Assembly: GCA_030536165.1 (NCBI GenBank)
Contig: JAUNQM010000164.1
Coordinates: forward strand, 1 to 5,931
Origin: Prevotellaceae bacterium
GTDB taxonomy: Bacteria > Bacteroidota > Bacteroidia > Bacteroidales > Bacteroidaceae
Direction of reading: 5' to 3'
DNA: 5,931 nucleotides
In this document: positions 1 through 4,620 of the stretch, in pieces
Position numbering within the stretch: position 1 is the stretch's first letter
Layout of the letters: every line of letters starts with the position of its first letter
Notes under the pieces: generated by a model
Told to the model about the DNA's origin: nothing
Database searches by the model: none
The model's input: the letters and a program-made list of their open reading frames with translations, nothing else
Translations under genes and position numbers: made by a program

Positions 1-578
1 CTCAGAGTCTCCCATGCTGTCTCACGTGCCATCGGCCAGTTGGCTGGATAGATTATGAGGTCGAAGGTTGGGTTGCCCTCTGGGTCTATCACGTTTCTCG
101 ACCACATAGGGAAACGGAGGTCGTAGCAAATCTCGAGCAGGATTTTTATCCCACGCCACTTTACTATCACTCGCTTGTCGCCCTGTGTGTAATAGAGTCC
201 TTCGCCGCCGAATGTAAAGAGGTGACTCTTGTCGTAGATAGTTATCTCTCCGTCGGGCTTGACGAAATACATACGGTTATAAAACTTGCCATCTAACTCG
301 ACAGCCACGCTGCCGCATATCGCTGCATCGACAGCCTTGGCCTTATCCAACATCCACACTACCGATTTCGGCACTATGAGTTCACCCACATTGATGTCTG
401 CTTTCTCTGCATAGCCTTGTGGTTTCATCACACATCCCGTGGTCCACATTTCCGGCAGTATGTATAGGTCTGAGCCCGCATTACGGTCTATAGCCTCATC
501 TGCATGGCGTATGTTACCCTCTATATCTTCCCGCTTCACTTCTGTCTGAAGCAAGGTTATTTTAATGTCTTTTTCCAT
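1..578 (-). CDS. Nitrilase-superfamily amidase (omega-amidase/YafV-like), C-terminus cut by window edge
   Basis: Carbon-nitrogen hydrolase that most resembles the omega-amidase branch (E. coli YafV, eukaryotic Nit2), which hydrolyses alpha-ketoglutaramate-type omega-amides in the cytoplasm. The whole Glu-Lys-Cys triad is visible: E43 in LPEMWTTG, K117 in IYDKSHLF and C151 in LLEICYDLRFPMW. The downstream NWPMARETAW block is also typical. Reading from ATG at 576-578, 192 codons stay open to the window edge; the family is usually about 255-260 residues, so roughly 65 are missing. The start is the first ATG, giving the usual N-terminus in which the beta strand KITLLQTEV begins at residue 4. A TAATTTTG promoter element lies only 8 nt upstream of the ATG. 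It is divergent from the YqiA-type gene, with no evidence that the two are functionally linked. The family is certain; the exact substrate is inferred. Confidence 0.95.
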   Translation of the reverse strand, partial: MEKDIKITLLQTEVKREDIEGNIRHADEAIDRNAGSDLYILPEMWTTGCVMKPQGYAEKADINVGELIVPKSVVWMLDKAKAVDAAICGSVAVELDGKFYNRMYFVKPDGEITIYDKSHLFTFGGEGLYYTQGDKRVIVKWRGIKILLEICYDLRFPMWSRNVIDPEGNPTFDLIIYPANWPMARETAWETL

Positions 579-586
579 AAACTTTG

Positions 587-617
587 CAAAATTACACAAT
601 TTATTGGAGTTTATAAA
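587..617 (-). promoter_or_regulatory. Bacteroidetes-type promoter of the amidase gene
   Basis: On the minus strand, TAATTTTG at 594-587 matches the Bacteroidetes -7 consensus TAnnTTTG exactly. The -33 element is weak: TTTA at 617-614, with a 19-nt spacer. Transcription would begin about 4-7 nt after the -7 box, leaving only about 2-5 nt before the ATG at 578, so the mRNA would be nearly leaderless. The -33 zone is shared with the divergent promoter at 639-646. Confidence 0.55.
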
Positions 618-638
618 ACTTTTTTCAGTTTAATTTCG

Positions 639-646
639 TACTTTTG
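639..646 (+). promoter_or_regulatory. -7 element for the YqiA-type hydrolase gene
   Basis: TACTTTTG matches TAnnTTTG exactly. No good TTTG sits 19-21 nt upstream; that position (about 612-619) is the AT-rich zone also used by the divergent amidase promoter. The predicted start is near 650-653, giving a leader of about 70 nt that begins with TAAAGGA and carries the small upstream reading frame. Confidence 0.5.
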
Positions 647-664
647 CATACATAAAGGAAAATA

Positions 665-724
665 ATGGTTGTTGGTTTCGGTCACCAACCCCAAACCAAT
701 AACCCACAACCAATAAAGAAATGA
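665..724 (+). CDS. Possible 19-residue leader peptide overlapping the hydrolase start
   Basis: ATG at 665-667 opens a frame encoding MVVGFGHQPQTNNPQPIKK and stops at TGA 722-724, which overlaps the hydrolase ATG at 721 as ATGA. An AAGGA at 655-659 lies 5 nt before the ATG, a good Shine-Dalgarno sequence in a phylum that seldom uses one. The peptide is rich in Gln, Pro and Asn. The same DNA can form competing small hairpins: GTTGGT/ACCAAC around TTCGGTC, and TTGGTTT/AAACCAA. The stop-start overlap suggests translational coupling or a leader control role. At 19 codons it could be chance, so this is a candidate only. Confidence 0.4.
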   Translation: MVVGFGHQPQTNNPQPIKK

Positions 725-1296
725 AGATACTATATTTCCACGGCTTTGCAAGTTCCGGAGCAAGCGGAACGGTCGAATTACTGCGAAAGCTATTTCCTGA
801 GATTGAAATTGTTGCACCCGACATACCTGTTGATCCTGTCGAGGCTCTGCCCTACTTGCAACAATTAACCCAGGACGAACAGCCTGACCTCATTATTGGC
901 ACGTCGATGGGGGCGATGTACGCGCAGCAGATGTTTGGATTCAAGAAGATTTGCGTAAACCCTGCTTTCAACATGTCAACAATGTCGAAGGTGCTCAAGA
1001 CTGGGACGTTCAAGTTCCTTAATGGAAGAAAAGACCATCAGAAGGAGTTCCGCATCACTCGCAACATCATCCAGCACTTCAACCAGATGGAGCGTCAGCA
1101 GTTCAAGGGCATCACTGAGTTTGACAAGGAAAACACTTACGGACTATTTGGCATCCACGATACTACGACAAACTGCTACGACCTATTCAAGAAACATTAT
1201 GCCAACGCTCAGCGTTTCGATGGGGAGCATCACCTGAATGAGAAGGCTCTGCGACATGCTGTGCTGCCGCTCGTCAAGCAGATTCTTGGGATATAG
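721..1296 (+). CDS. YqiA/YcfP-family alpha/beta-fold esterase
   Basis: Small cytoplasmic alpha/beta hydrolase of 191 residues, close to E. coli YqiA (193). It opens with strand and oxyanion motif LYFHGFASS (residues 4-12). The nucleophile elbow is GTSMGAMYA with S62, followed by the family's VNPA block at 79-82. The likely acid is D147 in LFGIHDTTT and the likely base H170 in FDGEHHL, which align with the TGDE and GGNH motifs of YqiA, so the triad looks intact. YqiA acts on short acyl esters in vitro; its physiological substrate is not settled. The ATG at 721 overlaps the stop of a possible leader peptide. The gene ends before a repeat-rich stretch and converges on the HAD phosphatase gene. 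There are no signal peptide or membrane segments. The family call is firm; the substrate is unknown. Confidence 0.93.
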   Translation: MKILYFHGFASSGASGTVELLRKLFPEIEIVAPDIPVDPVEALPYLQQLTQDEQPDLIIGTSMGAMYAQQMFGFKKICVNPAFNMSTMSKVLKTGTFKFLNGRKDHQKEFRITRNIIQHFNQMERQQFKGITEFDKENTYGLFGIHDTTTNCYDLFKKHYANAQRFDGEHHLNEKALRHAVLPLVKQILGI

Positions 1297-1326
1297 ATGA
1301 ATACATCTTTGCGTGCGACTCCTTAT

Positions 1327-1406
1327 TATATATACGCGCGCGAGTCTTTCCGATGCAAATATGAGCATTTTTTCAAAAAAAGTCCTGCTTTTTAACAAAA
1401 AAATGC
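1327..1406. repeat. CG-alternating intergenic element, copy A
   Basis: (TA)4(CG)4 at 1327-1342 is a 16-nt alternating purine-pyrimidine run, a classic Z-DNA-prone sequence. It is followed by ATGAGCAT at 1361-1368, exactly 12 nt, and AGTCCT at 1381-1386. A diverged second copy at 4396-4453 has the same ATGAGCAT-N12-AGTCCT order and spacing beside a longer CG-alternating tract. Both lie outside genes. This looks like a dispersed repeat; its function is unknown. Confidence 0.5.
1365..1406. terminator. AT-rich nested hairpin after the YqiA-type gene, possible terminator
   Basis: An outer stem GCATTTTTT (1365-1373) pairs with AAAAAATGC (1398-1406). A second stem AAAAAG (1377-1382) pairs with CTTTTT (1388-1393) around TCCTG. 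It sits about 70 nt after the hydrolase stop, between convergent genes, where a bidirectional terminator would be useful. The GC content of the stems is low, so termination strength is uncertain. Confidence 0.3.
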
Positions 1407-1416
1407 AACTATTATC

Positions 1417-1687
1417 TTTTAGTGCGACCCCGTTGGGTATGGTGTTCAAAACTGGTGTCAAAAGCGATGCTGAAAAAAGTTCCGAAGGAACGAAAGATTA
1501 TAGGATAGGGCGGCAGCCCTATCTCGTCGAAGCACACCAACCTAAAGTGCCGTAGGCACGACAGAAAAAACATCAGTTCTGCCGCGCCTACAGCGTTTTA
1601 GTATTGTGAATGTCACAAAGATAGCGCTCGCGCACTATCCTATATTTTATCGCACTTACAGTGCTTATAGTTGGGGTCGTACTAAAA
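1417..1687. repeat. Inverted-repeat element 1 with covarying hairpins (BIME/MITE-like)
   Basis: The ends are TTTTAGTGCGACCCC (1417-1431) and GGGGTCGTACTAAAA (1673-1687), 14 of 15 matching when inverted. Inside, 1479-1566 and the reverse complement of 1577-1664 align without gaps; I count 58 of 88 identities. Each arm carries the same hairpins at the same offsets: GTTCC-GAA-GGAAC (1479-1491) against GCACT-GTA-AGTGC (minus strand of 1652-1664); GATAGGGC-GGCA-GCCCTATC (1504-1523) against GATAGTGC-GCGA-GCGCTATC (minus strand of 1620-1639); and GTGCC-GTA-GGCAC (1547-1559) against CGCT-GTA-GGCG (minus strand of 1585-1595). Stem bases differ but pairing is kept. An extra TTGTGA-ATG-TCACAA hairpin lies at 1604-1618. 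There is no coding frame and no clear target duplication. It lies between convergent genes, so it would be in both 3' untranslated regions. Confidence 0.7.
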
Positions 1688-1738
1688 AGCACAAATAACC
1701 TATTCAAGAAAAACAAGAACAACGGCTGTATGCAATGA

Positions 1739-2386
1739 TTATACGTGCCTCAGCAAATCCCCAAAATTATCAATGATATAAGTCGGCTTCTGCTCTTGCA
1801 ACTGTTGGCGAGTCTGATTGCCGTAGGTAACTCCGCACGTGTCGCAGTCGGCACGCTGACCCATTTCTATGTCGTATATTGTGTCGCCAACGACGAGGGT
1901 ATCTGCAGGACTGATGCCGTAATGCTCAAGAATCTTATTCACCATATCTGGTGCAGGCTTTGCTTCTGCCACCAAGTCTGCCGACATCTTCATCCCTACG
2001 CAGTCGTCTATTTGCAGCATCTGGCACAAATACCCCAGACTCTGGCTGCCGCGACTCGTTGCTATTGACACTTTTACTCCATCGTCGACAAGTCGGCGAA
2101 GAGTTTCTTTCACTTCGGGGAAGAGTCGAATAGTTGTCTCTTGGTATGAGTAGAAGAGTTCGCGATATACGTCGCAGCATTTGTCGAACAACTCTTTTGT
2201 TCCATCGGGGAACATAGTCGAGAAGCATTGTCCGAGCGGAAGACCTATCACGTTTCTTATCTCTGCCTCTGTCCTCTCCTTGAGGCCGAGTTTGCGAAGT
2301 GTTGCCTTGGTTGTCTGCACGATACATTCTGCCGTATCAGCAAGCGTCCCATCGAAGTCGAAGACGATTAGTTTGTATTTTTTCAT
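1739..2386 (-). CDS. HAD-superfamily phosphatase (phosphoglycolate phosphatase-like)
   Basis: Haloacid dehalogenase-type hydrolase of 215 residues with all four catalytic motifs: motif I DFDGTLADT (nucleophile D10, general acid/base D12), motif II IATS (T110), motif III K143 in AEAKPAPDM, and motif IV GDTIYDIEMG (D168, D172). Residues 15-85 form the helical cap of subfamily I. The closest named relatives are Gph and PpaX-like enzymes that dephosphorylate phosphoglycolate or other small phosphates; the substrate cannot be read from sequence. I chose ATG at 2384-2386, 2 nt after the thioesterase stop, which starts MKKYKLIVFDFDG. An in-frame GTG at 2396-2398 would add four residues and overlap the upstream gene. 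It is the second gene of an operon, probably translationally coupled to the thioesterase. Confidence 0.93.
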   Translation of the reverse strand: MKKYKLIVFDFDGTLADTAECIVQTTKATLRKLGLKERTEAEIRNVIGLPLGQCFSTMFPDGTKELFDKCCDVYRELFYSYQETTIRLFPEVKETLRRLVDDGVKVSIATSRGSQSLGYLCQMLQIDDCVGMKMSADLVAEAKPAPDMVNKILEHYGISPADTLVVGDTIYDIEMGQRADCDTCGVTYGNQTRQQLQEQKPTYIIDNFGDLLRHV

Positions 2387-2388
2387 AT

Positions 2389-2787
2389 CTATTTGCACTC
2401 ACTAAGTTTTACTGCAAGTTCTGGATAGCGCTGGCTTATGTTTATCGGACGATTGTTTTCCATGAAGCAATGTGTGCTTTCTGCCTTGCAGACTACGGTC
2501 TCCCCTACTCTCATCGTGTAAGCAAACGTAAGTTTTAGTTGCGACATTGACTTTACTGTCACCTCGGTTTCTATTGTATCCTGAAACTTTGTCGGGTGCA
2601 GATACTGGCACTTCACTTCAACCACGGGAGAAAGTATGCCATCCTTCTCCATCTTTTCATATCCGTATCCGAGTCGGTCGAGAAGGTCGATGCGTGCTTC
2701 TTCCATTATTCTCACGTAGTTGGAATGATGCGTCACTGCCATTCCGTCACATTCGTAGTATTTTACCTTGTGTTTGTAGGTGTCCAT
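2389..2787 (-). CDS. Acyl-CoA thioester hydrolase, YbgC/FadM-like 4HBT hotdog fold
   Basis: A 132-residue single hotdog-domain thioesterase, the usual length for the family. The active-site segment YYECDGMAVTHHSNYVRIMEEAR (residues 10-32) corresponds to the YYEDTDAGGVVYHANY signature of YbgC: D14 is the likely catalytic acid, H20/H21 match the conserved His, and the EEAR helix follows. Such enzymes hydrolyse acyl-CoA or acyl-ACP thioesters in the cytoplasm; chain length cannot be inferred. It is first in a minus-strand operon, with its TAG at 2389-2391 lying 2 nt before the HAD phosphatase ATG. The nearest good promoter is at 2966-2996, which would give a leader of about 170 nt containing the hairpins of element 2. 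No standard promoter is seen closer. Confidence 0.92.
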   Translation of the reverse strand: MDTYKHKVKYYECDGMAVTHHSNYVRIMEEARIDLLDRLGYGYEKMEKDGILSPVVEVKCQYLHPTKFQDTIETEVTVKSMSQLKLTFAYTMRVGETVVCKAESTHCFMENNRPINISQRYPELAVKLSECK

Positions 2788-2859
2788 AGTTGTTGGTTCT
2801 ATCTATTTTAAGTGGCAGAAAAAAATGCGGGGCTGTTTTTTTGTAAAGAACAATTGCCG

Positions 2860-2972
2860 ATTTTTGCAGCACTTACGTGCTATGCAGTCATCTGCTTATA
2901 GTCTTTTGCAAGCATGCTTGTAAAGCCTATAATCAGCCGCCTGTACCTTGACTTCGTCAAGGCTGCAAAAAT
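2860..2972 (-). ncRNA. Inverted-repeat element 2; candidate structured leader of the thioesterase operon
   Basis: Perfect 11-bp terminal inverted repeats, ATTTTTGCAGC (2860-2870) and GCTGCAAAAAT (2962-2972), enclose five hairpins in 113 bp: AGCAC-TTAC-GTGCT (2868-2881), GCAG-TCAT-CTGC (2884-2895), a long stem TTATAG..CTTT..CAAG with CTTG..AAAG..CTATAA (2896-2932), CAG-CCGC-CTG (2934-2943) and CCTTGAC-TTC-GTCAAGG (2946-2962). The two arms share GCAGC, a hairpin, a second hairpin, then TTATAG-n-CTTT-CAAGCA, although the hairpin stems differ. The minus promoter at 2966-2996 would transcribe all five hairpins into the leader of the thioesterase gene. The structure is seen directly; its existence as a functional RNA is inference. 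It could instead be a mobile or BIME-like DNA repeat. Confidence 0.5.
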
Positions 2973-2996
2973 ATTTTCAAAACAATTTTGAACAAA
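2966..2996 (-). promoter_or_regulatory. Canonical Bacteroidetes promoter reading toward the thioesterase operon
   Basis: On the minus strand TTTG (2996-2993), a 19-nt spacer and TATTTTTG (2973-2966) fit TTTG-N19-TAnnTTTG perfectly. The -7 box overlaps the right terminal repeat of element 2, so the start would be about 2959-2962. No other gene start lies downstream before the thioesterase ATG at 2787. The AT-rich spacer also contains a hairpin TTCAAAA-CAA-TTTTGAA. Confidence 0.6.
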
Positions 2997-3074
2997 TATT
3001 TCTACCTACTATCCTCATATTAATAGTATGGCAATAAATTGTTGGCAAATTGTTCGATAATTTTTTCAATGGCA

Positions 3075-3172
3075 ATGCATCGCAGATGCATGCAGGTTTG
3101 AAATGATACAGGCTTGGGAAAACCAGTTTTCACAAGAATGCAGCATTTCAAAGATGCGAACCTCGTAAGAGG
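3075..3172. repeat. Inverted-repeat element 3 with long central hairpin
   Basis: The core is symmetric: TTTGAAATG (3097-3105), 7 nt, CTTG (3113-3116), one mismatch, GAAAA, loop CCAG (3123-3126), TTTTC, CAAG (3133-3136), 7 nt, CATTTCAAA (3144-3152). On each side sits a further hairpin: ATGCATC-GCA-GATGCAT (3075-3091) and CCTC-GTAA-GAGG (3161-3172). This repeats the plan of elements 1 and 2: inverted arms, each with a small hairpin outside. There is no coding frame. It lies between the Hc1 terminator and the promoter at 2966-2996. Nothing else is recognised in 2973-3285. Confidence 0.5.
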
Positions 3173-3285
3173 ATAAAGGCATTTAAAAAGGATAATTGTT
3201 CGAGGGAAAAAATATATTTATCACAAGTAAGTCGCTACCACATCTCCACTGCGCTGATTCCAGATATTCTATATGTTCTATACTA

Positions 3286-3317
3286 AAAAAGCCTCCCTTT
3301 ATGCAGAGAGGCTTTTT
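3286..3317 (-). terminator. Intrinsic terminator after the Hc1 gene
   Basis: A perfect 10-bp stem, AAAAAGCCTC (3286-3295) with GAGGCTTTTT (3308-3317), encloses a 12-nt loop. On the minus strand the stem runs straight into TTTTTT. It starts 20 nt after the Hc1 stop. Because T-runs follow on both strands it could also work from the plus side. Confidence 0.88.
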
Positions 3318-3336
3318 ATTTAATGTTCATAGCTTA

Positions 3337-3507
3337 TTACTTCTTAGCAGCAGCAACAGAAACCTTGCGGAATTCCTTACCTACCTTCTCGAGTTCGAGA
3401 GTTGCCTTGCGTACGCGAGCTGCAGCAGCCTTGTTACCTTCTACCTTCTCGATGTCAGCCTTGATAGCGTCAACGAGAGCATTGATTTTTACAACTAATT
3501 CTTTCAT
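3337..3507 (-). CDS. Histone H1-like protein Hc1, 56 residues
   Basis: Small basic protein of the bacterial Hc1 family (histone H1-like, known from Chlamydia and widespread as a short form in Bacteroidetes), which binds DNA and is thought to act in the nucleoid. The translation starts MKELVVKINALVDAIKADIE and ends LEKVGKEFRKVSVAAAKK. Key marks are the N-terminal KELxxKIN, the central GNKAAAARVRKATLELEK (residues 24-41) and the FRKVS motif (46-50). It has 11 Lys and 3 Arg in 56 residues and no Cys or Trp; it is probably helical throughout. ATG is at 3505-3507 and TAA at 3337-3339. It lies 63 nt downstream of the exported-protein gene on the same strand and is followed by a strong terminator. 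I see no TAnnTTTG box directly upstream, so it may be co-transcribed with or attenuated from the upstream gene. Confidence 0.92.
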   Translation of the reverse strand: MKELVVKINALVDAIKADIEKVEGNKAAAARVRKATLELEKVGKEFRKVSVAAAKK

Positions 3508-3536
3508 TTTCGTTAGATTTTAGATTAATATTATTA

Positions 3537-3583
3537 TAAAAAAAATAAAAAAAATTCTTCCTGGTGCATACTATCTCATCAGG
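3537..3583 (-). terminator. Weak terminator-like structure between the exported-protein gene and Hc1
   Basis: On the minus strand CCTGATG (3583-3577) can pair with CACCAGG (3566-3560), with one A-C mismatch, around a loop that contains the TAG stop of the exported protein. Two T8 runs follow (3554-3538). This could partly separate transcription of the exported-protein gene from Hc1, or the T tract could simply be an AT-rich upstream region for Hc1. Confidence 0.35.
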
Positions 3584-4140
3584 CCTGTGCAGGTGAGTTT
3601 CACCTTTTTCTTCTGGCCGTATGCGTTGTAATAGTAGCCTTTGAGGTGTTCGCCATTACCGAATCTTGTGATTGTTCCCTCTATGTGTCCCATGCGACGT
3701 GGGCCGTCATACTCGTCAAGAACGATATAGCCATTGTATGAGCTGTAGCTTCTGAGCACGAGATTGTAGTACTGTCCTGGGTGGGTCGTATAATAGTAGC
3801 GTCCCATCATGCAGTTGTCACCGTACTGGTTGCCACGTGTATCGTACTTGTAAGGTACTGAAAGCTCCATCTGTACTGAATAGCTTCCAATCGTACCACT
3901 GAATCTCCAGAACTCCATGCGTGGCATGTCTGGTCCCTGAGGATGCGAATAGTATGGATAATCGTTTGAAAAGCCTTTGATATTTCCTTTGTTACGCGAT
4001 GAGTTAGGATTAGCCATTCCGACATCAAATGGGTGATTCGGATTACGACCTTCCTTTGCCATCTGTGCACGTGACTGAGCAAATGTAGCAACGCACATAA
4101 ATGATACTACGACAAAGGCTATCAATCGGATTTTCTTCAT
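3571..4140 (-). CDS. Secreted protein of unknown function, Tyr/Gly-rich beta-type
   Basis: A 189-residue protein that I do not recognise by name. Residues 1-21 form a clear Sec signal peptide: KK near the start, hydrophobic core LIAFVVVSFMCVATF, and likely cleavage after A21 (TFA|QS). C16 lacks a lipobox context, so it is not an obvious lipoprotein; the mature protein would be periplasmic or released. Residues 22-75 are polar and Asn/Pro/Ser-rich, probably extended. From 76 the pattern is beta-rich: FSGTIGSYSVQMEL, then GRYYYTTHPGQYYNL (113-127), then GHIEGTITRFGNGEHLKGYYYNAYG (151-175). This alternation of short strands with G-x-YYY and EGT-type turns resembles small exported beta proteins of Bacteroidetes. 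C110 and C184 could form a disulfide. It has its own canonical promoter at 4173-4205, and Hc1 follows on the same strand. Confidence 0.85.
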   Translation of the reverse strand: MKKIRLIAFVVVSFMCVATFAQSRAQMAKEGRNPNHPFDVGMANPNSSRNKGNIKGFSNDYPYYSHPQGPDMPRMEFWRFSGTIGSYSVQMELSVPYKYDTRGNQYGDNCMMGRYYYTTHPGQYYNLVLRSYSSYNGYIVLDEYDGPRRMGHIEGTITRFGNGEHLKGYYYNAYGQKKKVKLTCTGLMR

Positions 4141-4172
4141 ACTTAATTATATTGCGATTATTTATTCGGCCA

Positions 4173-4205
4173 CAAAGATAAAAAAAAATATCTGAAACTT
4201 CCAAA
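4173..4205 (-). promoter_or_regulatory. Canonical promoter of the exported-protein gene
   Basis: On the minus strand TTTG (4205-4202), a 21-nt spacer and TATCTTTG (4180-4173) match the Bacteroidetes -33/-7 consensus exactly. The predicted start is near 4166-4169, leaving a leader of about 27 nt to the ATG at 4140. The spacer is very A/T-rich. Confidence 0.75.
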
Positions 4206-4313
4206 TTTTCTTGCAATTATTTTCATTTTTTGACTAAAAAAACTAAAATATTACGGATTTTTCCCTATAAAAAGCTGTTTTTTATGTGTCGTTCTCATTG
4301 ACAATAAGATATG

Positions 4314-4327
4314 CCAGTAGTCACTGG
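4314..4327. repeat. Small perfect hairpin
   Basis: CCAGT-AGTC-ACTGG forms a 5-bp stem with a 4-nt loop, in the same size class as the other intergenic hairpins of the window. It stands alone, with no inverted partner found near it. The rest of 4206-4395 is AT-rich DNA with a GGCAAAT direct repeat near 4348-4367, and I see no supported gene in it. Confidence 0.35.
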
Positions 4328-4395
4328 ATTCACCTTTTCGCGCGGCGGCAAATGGAGGAAGGCAAATCGTGCATTACCGTACACCTTATTAAATA

Positions 4396-4453
4396 ACGCG
4401 CACGCGTGGGCGCACGTGCGCACGCGTATGAGCATAAATGCAGAAATAGTCCT
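4396..4453. repeat. CG-alternating intergenic element, copy B
   Basis: Two alternating purine-pyrimidine runs, 4396-4408 and 4410-4430, are broken only by GG. They contain a 12-bp palindrome GCGCACGTGCGC (4410-4421) and two direct copies of CGCACGCGT, 20 bp apart (4399-4407 and 4419-4427). ATGAGCAT (4428-4435), exactly 12 nt, then AGTCCT (4448-4453) repeat the arrangement of copy A at 1361-1386. The tract is Z-DNA-prone and much more GC-rich than its AT-rich surroundings. Confidence 0.5.
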
Positions 4454-4537
4454 ACGTTTTTTGAAATATTTTCTATAGACATCATAGTTTTTATAGAAAT
4501 GCCTTCCAGCTACTCTCAACGCATTTTTCAGCCTTTC

Positions 4538-4620
4538 ACACCTTAGGTGTCACGCACGTTACTCCTCAGGTGTGAACTATACTAACACCTTAGGTGTAAC
4601 AAAGGGAACACCTAAGGTGT
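4538..4620. repeat. Array of four evenly spaced 13-bp palindromes upstream of the sigma gene
   Basis: ACACCTTAGGTGT at 4538-4550, a degenerate ACTCCTCAGGTGT at 4561-4573, ACACCTTAGGTGT at 4585-4597 and its reverse complement ACACCTAAGGTGT at 4608-4620. Centres are 4544, 4567, 4591 and 4614, so the period is 23, 24, 23. The 10-11 nt spacers share no sequence. Each unit can also fold as a 5-bp stem with a 3-nt loop. Regular palindromes with unrelated spacers suggest repeated binding sites for a dimeric protein, about 330 bp upstream of the sigma-factor start. The function is inferred; a hairpin-repeat array is the alternative. Confidence 0.75.

Noticed and set aside
1313..1555. Plus-strand 80-codon frame after the YqiA-type gene
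   Set aside because: It runs across the A-tracts and hairpins of intergenic repeats, with no family resemblance and no start signal.
2387..2398. GTG start at 2398 for the HAD phosphatase
   Set aside because: It would overlap the thioesterase gene by 10 nt and add MQID before the usual N-terminus; the ATG 2 nt after the thioesterase stop fits better.
3196..3523. Plus-strand frames across the Hc1 gene
   Set aside because: They are antisense to the Hc1 gene and its terminator, which are well supported on the minus strand.
4295..4519. Minus-strand open frame of 74 codons across the CG-alternating element
   Set aside because: Its Arg/Thr/Ala/His-rich middle comes from the CGCACGCG repeat, it matches no family I know, and it has no promoter or leader signal.
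4538..4620. CRISPR array
   Set aside because: The repeats are only 13 bp, the spacers 10-11 bp, and there are no cas genes.
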